The notes beneath the pieces were generated by a model, which searched no databases, had not been told where the DNA came from, and was given only the letters and a program-made list of their open reading frames with translations. Shown piece after piece: positions 61,290 through 64,000 of a stretch of DNA of 64,000 bases. This DNA comes from JANWXD01 sp037446115 (lineage in GTDB: Bacteria > Acidobacteriota > Terriglobia > Bryobacterales > Bryobacteraceae). Made by a program: the position numbers and the translations under genes. Position 1 is the first letter of the stretch, and every line of letters begins with the position of its first letter. Where the stretch lies: NCBI GenBank assembly GCA_037446115.1, contig JBBIJF010000017.1, forward strand, positions 1 through 64,000. The letters run 5' to 3'.

Positions 61290-63680
61290 GTGCCGGGCCA
61301 ACAGGCGGCGATCAAGCTTTCTAGTGTAGTTTTCCTGTGCACTTCCCTCGCAGCGGGCGCCTCCGAGGAGTTTTTCGAATCGCGCATCCGCCCCCTGCTT
61401 TCCCGCCACTGCTACACCTGCCATACCGCCCTGGCCAGCGGCGGACTGCGCCTGGACTCGCGCGCCGCCATCCTCAAGGGCGGCAGCCGCGGCCCGGCCG
61501 TCGTGCCGGGAAATCCTGAGGAAAGTCTGCTCATCCGCGCCGTCCGCTACCAGGACGAGCGGATCAAAATGCCCCCCGTCAAGAAGCTCGAAGAGGGCGA
61601 AATCGCCGATCTGATCCGCTGGGTTCAGGACGGGGCCGTCTGGGGCGCCGAAACCGCCCCGGGCCCGGACGAAATCGCCGCCAAGGCCGCCTCCTTCTGG
61701 TCGTTCCAGCCCCCTGTCGAGCCGCCTTTGCCCCGCGGCGTCCCCAGGGAATGGTCCCGCAACCCGGTGGACCGTTTCATCTTCGCCCGCCTCCGGGAAA
61801 AGGGTTTGAAACCGGCGCCCCTTGCCGACAAGCGCACCCTCATCCGCCGCGCCACCTACGATCTGACCGGCCTGCCCCCGACGCCCGAAGAGGTGGATGC
61901 CTTCCTCCGGGATCCCTCCCCCCGCGCGTTTGAAAAAGTTGTGGACCGCCTCCTGTCCTCGCCCCGCTACGGCGAGCGCTGGGGCCGCCGCTGGCTCGAT
62001 CTGGTCCGCTACGCCGACTCGGCCGGCGACAGCGCCGACTATCCCATCCCCCAGGCGCGTCTCTACCGCGACTACGTCATCGCTTCCTTCAACCGCGACA
62101 AGCCTTACGATCAGTTCCTTCGCGAACAGATCGCAGGCGACCTGCTCCCCTGGCGCGACGAAGAGGACCGCTGGGAGAACATCGTCGCCACCGGCTACCT
62201 GGCCATCGCGCGGCGCTTCAGCGTCCGGCCCGAGCGCAACATGCACCTCACCATCGAAGACACCATTGACAACCTCGGCAAAGTCGTGCTCGGCCTCTCC
62301 ATCGCCTGCGCCCGCTGCCACGACCATAAGTACGATCCCATCTCCGCCAAGGAATACTACGCCCTCTACGGCATCTTCGCCAGCACGCGCTACCCCTTCG
62401 CCGGCTCGGAAAACGACCAGTACCAGAAGGACCTCGTCTACCGCCTGCCCCGGGAAAAAGTGGACGAGATCCTGAAACCCTACCGCGAGCAGCTGGCCGC
62501 CATTGATGCGGAAATCGCCCGGCTGGAAGAGGAGCGCAAGGCGCTCGGACAGGCCGGAACCAACGGCACGCCCGGCCGCACCGCTCAGGACATCACCGCC
62601 GATATCCGCCGGGCCTCCAAACGCCGCGCCGCTGTCATCGCCTCCATGCCGCCGCTCGAAACCGCCTTCGCCGTCACGGAAGGCAAGCCCCAGAACGTCC
62701 GCGTCCAGCTGCGCGGCGACCCGCGTACGCTCGGCGAAGAAGTCCCCCGCGGCTTCCTCCGCGTCCTCAACGGCGGCCCGCTTCCTCCGGAATGTACGGG
62801 CAGCGGCCGCCTCGAGCTCGCTCAGTGGTTGACCAGCCCCGACAACCCCCTTACCCCGCGGGTCATGGTCAATCGCATCTGGCAGCACCACTTCGGCCGG
62901 GGACTCGTGGCGACGCCGAATGACTTCGGAAAGCGCGGCAGCCCGCCCACGCATCCCGAACTGCTCGACTACCTCGCCCTGCGCTTCCGGCGCGAGGGCT
63001 GGTCGGTCAAGGCCATGCACCGCCTCATCATGCTGTCCCGCACCTATCAGCTGGCCGCAACCGCCGCCCCCGGCTACGCCGAGAAAGATCCCAACAACGA
63101 GTTCCTGTCGCGCTTCAGCCGGCGCCGCCTCGAAGCCGAAGAGATCCGCGACTCCCTGCTTTCCTTCAGCGGCGCTCTCGAGCTGGGCGCACCCGGCCCT
63201 CACCCCTTCCCGCCGCCCTCCTCCTGGAATTTCACCCAGCACAAACCGTTCACCGCGGTCTACGACGGCAACTACCGCAGCGTCTACCTGATGACTCAGC
63301 GCATCCAGAAACATCCCTATCTGGCTTTGTTTGACGGCCCCGATCCGAATCTGAGCACACCCCTCCGGAGCGCCACCACCACGCCCCTGCAGGCCCTGTT
63401 CCTGATGAACAGCCGGTTCGTGCACGAACAGACCGAACGCTTTGCCGCCCGCCTGCTCGAAACCGGCGCCGGGCCTGCCCGCCTCGTGGACCGCGCGCAC
63501 CGCATCGTGCTGGCCCGCCCGGCGGCGCAGGACGAACTGCGCAAGGCCGCCGCCTATTTGGACGAGGCCGCGCGCAAACTGGCCTCCGCCGGTTTCTCCG
63601 AACAGGACCGGCAGCGGCTGGCGCTCGCCAGTTATCTGCGCGCGCTGGTCGCCACCAACGAGTTTCTATTTGTAGATTGA
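61290..63680 (+). CDS. PSD1-type DUF1549/DUF1553 protein with cytochrome c-like N terminus
   Basis: A 796-residue secreted protein from GTG 61290. Signal peptide (to about 24), a Planctomycete-type cytochrome C domain with haem site CYTCH (about 41-45) and Met in RIKMPP (near 92), DUF1549 (about 160-365, [16 protein letters not shown]), a coiled coil (about 400-420) and DUF1553 (about 505-760, [27 protein letters not shown]). Common in Planctomycetes and Acidobacteria with DUF1501 proteins, as here. The cytochrome would be a client of the ccm system. Function is not proven. Confidence 0.9.
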   Translation: MPGQQAAIKLSSVVFLCTSLAAGASEEFFESRIRPLLSRHCYTCHTALASGGLRLDSRAAILKGGSRGPAVVPGNPEESLLIRAVRYQDERIKMPPVKKLEEGEIADLIRWVQDGAVWGAETAPGPDEIAAKAASFWSFQPPVEPPLPRGVPREWSRNPVDRFIFARLREKGLKPAPLADKRTLIRRATYDLTGLPPTPEEVDAFLRDPSPRAFEKVVDRLLSSPRYGERWGRRWLDLVRYADSAGDSADYPIPQARLYRDYVIASFNRDKPYDQFLREQIAGDLLPWRDEEDRWENIVATGYLAIARRFSVRPERNMHLTIEDTIDNLGKVVLGLSIACARCHDHKYDPISAKEYYALYGIFASTRYPFAGSENDQYQKDLVYRLPREKVDEILKPYREQLAAIDAEIARLEEERKALGQAGTNGTPGRTAQDITADIRRASKRRAAVIASMPPLETAFAVTEGKPQNVRVQLRGDPRTLGEEVPRGFLRVLNGGPLPPECTGSGRLELAQWLTSPDNPLTPRVMVNRIWQHHFGRGLVATPNDFGKRGSPPTHPELLDYLALRFRREGWSVKAMHRLIMLSRTYQLAATAAPGYAEKDPNNEFLSRFSRRRLEAEEIRDSLLSFSGALELGAPGPHPFPPPSSWNFTQHKPFTAVYDGNYRSVYLMTQRIQKHPYLALFDGPDPNLSTPLRSATTTPLQALFLMNSRFVHEQTERFAARLLETGAGPARLVDRAHRIVLARPAAQDELRKAAAYLDEAARKLASAGFSEQDRQRLALASYLRALVATNEFLFVD

Positions 63681-63696
63681 AAGGAGGTCGAAGGCG

Positions 63697-64000
63697 ATGA
63701 ACGAATCCACCTGCTCCTGCACCCGGCGCCATGCCGTCCGCTCCCTGGTGGGCGGATCCATGCTGCTGCCCGGAATCCTGGCGGAACTGCTGGCCGCAGC
63801 CGAAGCCGATCCTCTGGCCCCCAGGCCGCCCCATTTCCCCGCGCGGGCCAAACGCGTCATTTTCCTGTTCATGACCGGCGGCGCCTCCCACGTGGACACC
63901 TTCGACCCCAAACCCAAGCTCATCGCCGACCATGGCAAGAAATACCGCAACGGCCGCTACCTCATCCGCCCCCACTTCCAGTTCAGGCGCTACGGCAAGT
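63697..64000 (+). CDS. DUF1501 protein, truncated by the window end
   Basis: The first 101 residues of a DUF1501 protein from ATG 63697, AAAGGAGG 10 bp upstream, 17 bp after the PSD1 gene. A Tat-like leader ([18 protein letters not shown]) is followed by [23 protein letters not shown], the typical start of the sulfatase-like fold. The frame is still open at 64000. It pairs with the PSD1 gene. Confidence 0.85.
   Translation, partial: MNESTCSCTRRHAVRSLVGGSMLLPGILAELLAAAEADPLAPRPPHFPARAKRVIFLFMTGGASHVDTFDPKPKLIADHGKKYRNGRYLIRPHFQFRRYGK

Overview
The window looks like part of the chromosome of a GC-rich Acidobacteriota, most likely of the Solibacteres/Bryobacterales type. This is inferred from the company of genes: an Oar-like TonB-dependent receptor with a carboxypeptidase-regulatory domain, strings of secreted TPR proteins, a winged-helix/beta-propeller membrane regulator, a PSD1 (DUF1549/DUF1553) plus DUF1501 pair, ThuA, an SDR and an Omp85/TamB set. 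Many genes start at GTG or TTG and overlap by ATGA. No rRNA gene is present, so the assignment rests on gene content only.

Layout. 1-5505: an accessory segment of visibly lower GC, bounded by two identical tRNA-Gln(TTG) genes (185-258 and 5432-5505, both minus). It holds a two-gene minus-strand unit (345-1757), two copies of a 175-bp structured repeat (1-175 and 1912-2086), a small secreted protein, a winged-helix/WD40-like membrane regulator and a tRNA-Gln remnant. 5578-6303: a methyltransferase. 6380-14248: a tightly overlapping cytochrome c maturation operon (ccmE, F, H, a CcmI-like zinc-ribbon protein, an unknown membrane protein, ccmA, B, C, D) ending in a mannonate-dehydratase-like enzyme. 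14249-16072: a decaying patch of duplicated TonB-box-like and Cys-rich peptide genes. 16073-24809: a ZIP transporter, a TonB-dependent receptor and, divergently, four secreted TPR proteins. 24784-29442: a CorC/HlyC-type membrane protein, a penicillin acylase and a ThiF/MoeB enzyme. 29500-37763: an outer-membrane assembly group (Omp85 with about seven POTRA domains, SurA-like, TamB), then pcm. 37764-43063: a branched-chain amino-acid operon ilvB-ilvN-ilvC-cimA (minus), preceded by a leader peptide and a complete transcription attenuator. 43107-48586: a secreted matrixin-like protease, an oxidoreductase and a sugar isomerase. 48749-52144: pdxR-like regulator, pdxS, pdxT and a phosphatase. 52167-59902: ThuA, SDR, alanine racemase and four glycosyltransferases. 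59950-64000: a small secreted protein, cutA, an FtsB-like protein, and the PSD1/DUF1501 pair, the latter cut by the window end.

How parts work together. The ccm genes would load haem (CcmABCDE) and ligate it (CcmF/H) to exported cytochromes. CcmE carries the Cys-x3-Tyr haem-binding variant instead of His-x3-Tyr. The ilv/cimA operon makes 2-ketobutyrate from pyruvate through citramalate and feeds IlvBN and IlvC. The 43-45 residue leader peptide has a run of Val, Ile and Leu codons and is followed by mutually exclusive hairpins, so ribosome stalling should set operon expression. PdxR/PdxS/PdxT form a self-contained vitamin B6 unit. The Omp85/SurA-like/TamB trio should build the outer membrane.

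The best candidates for something new are the tRNA-bounded segment with its two unknown genes and structured repeats, the ilv attenuator, the Cys-type CcmE paired with a five-Cys CcmH, and the duplicated Cys-rich peptide/TonB-like module.
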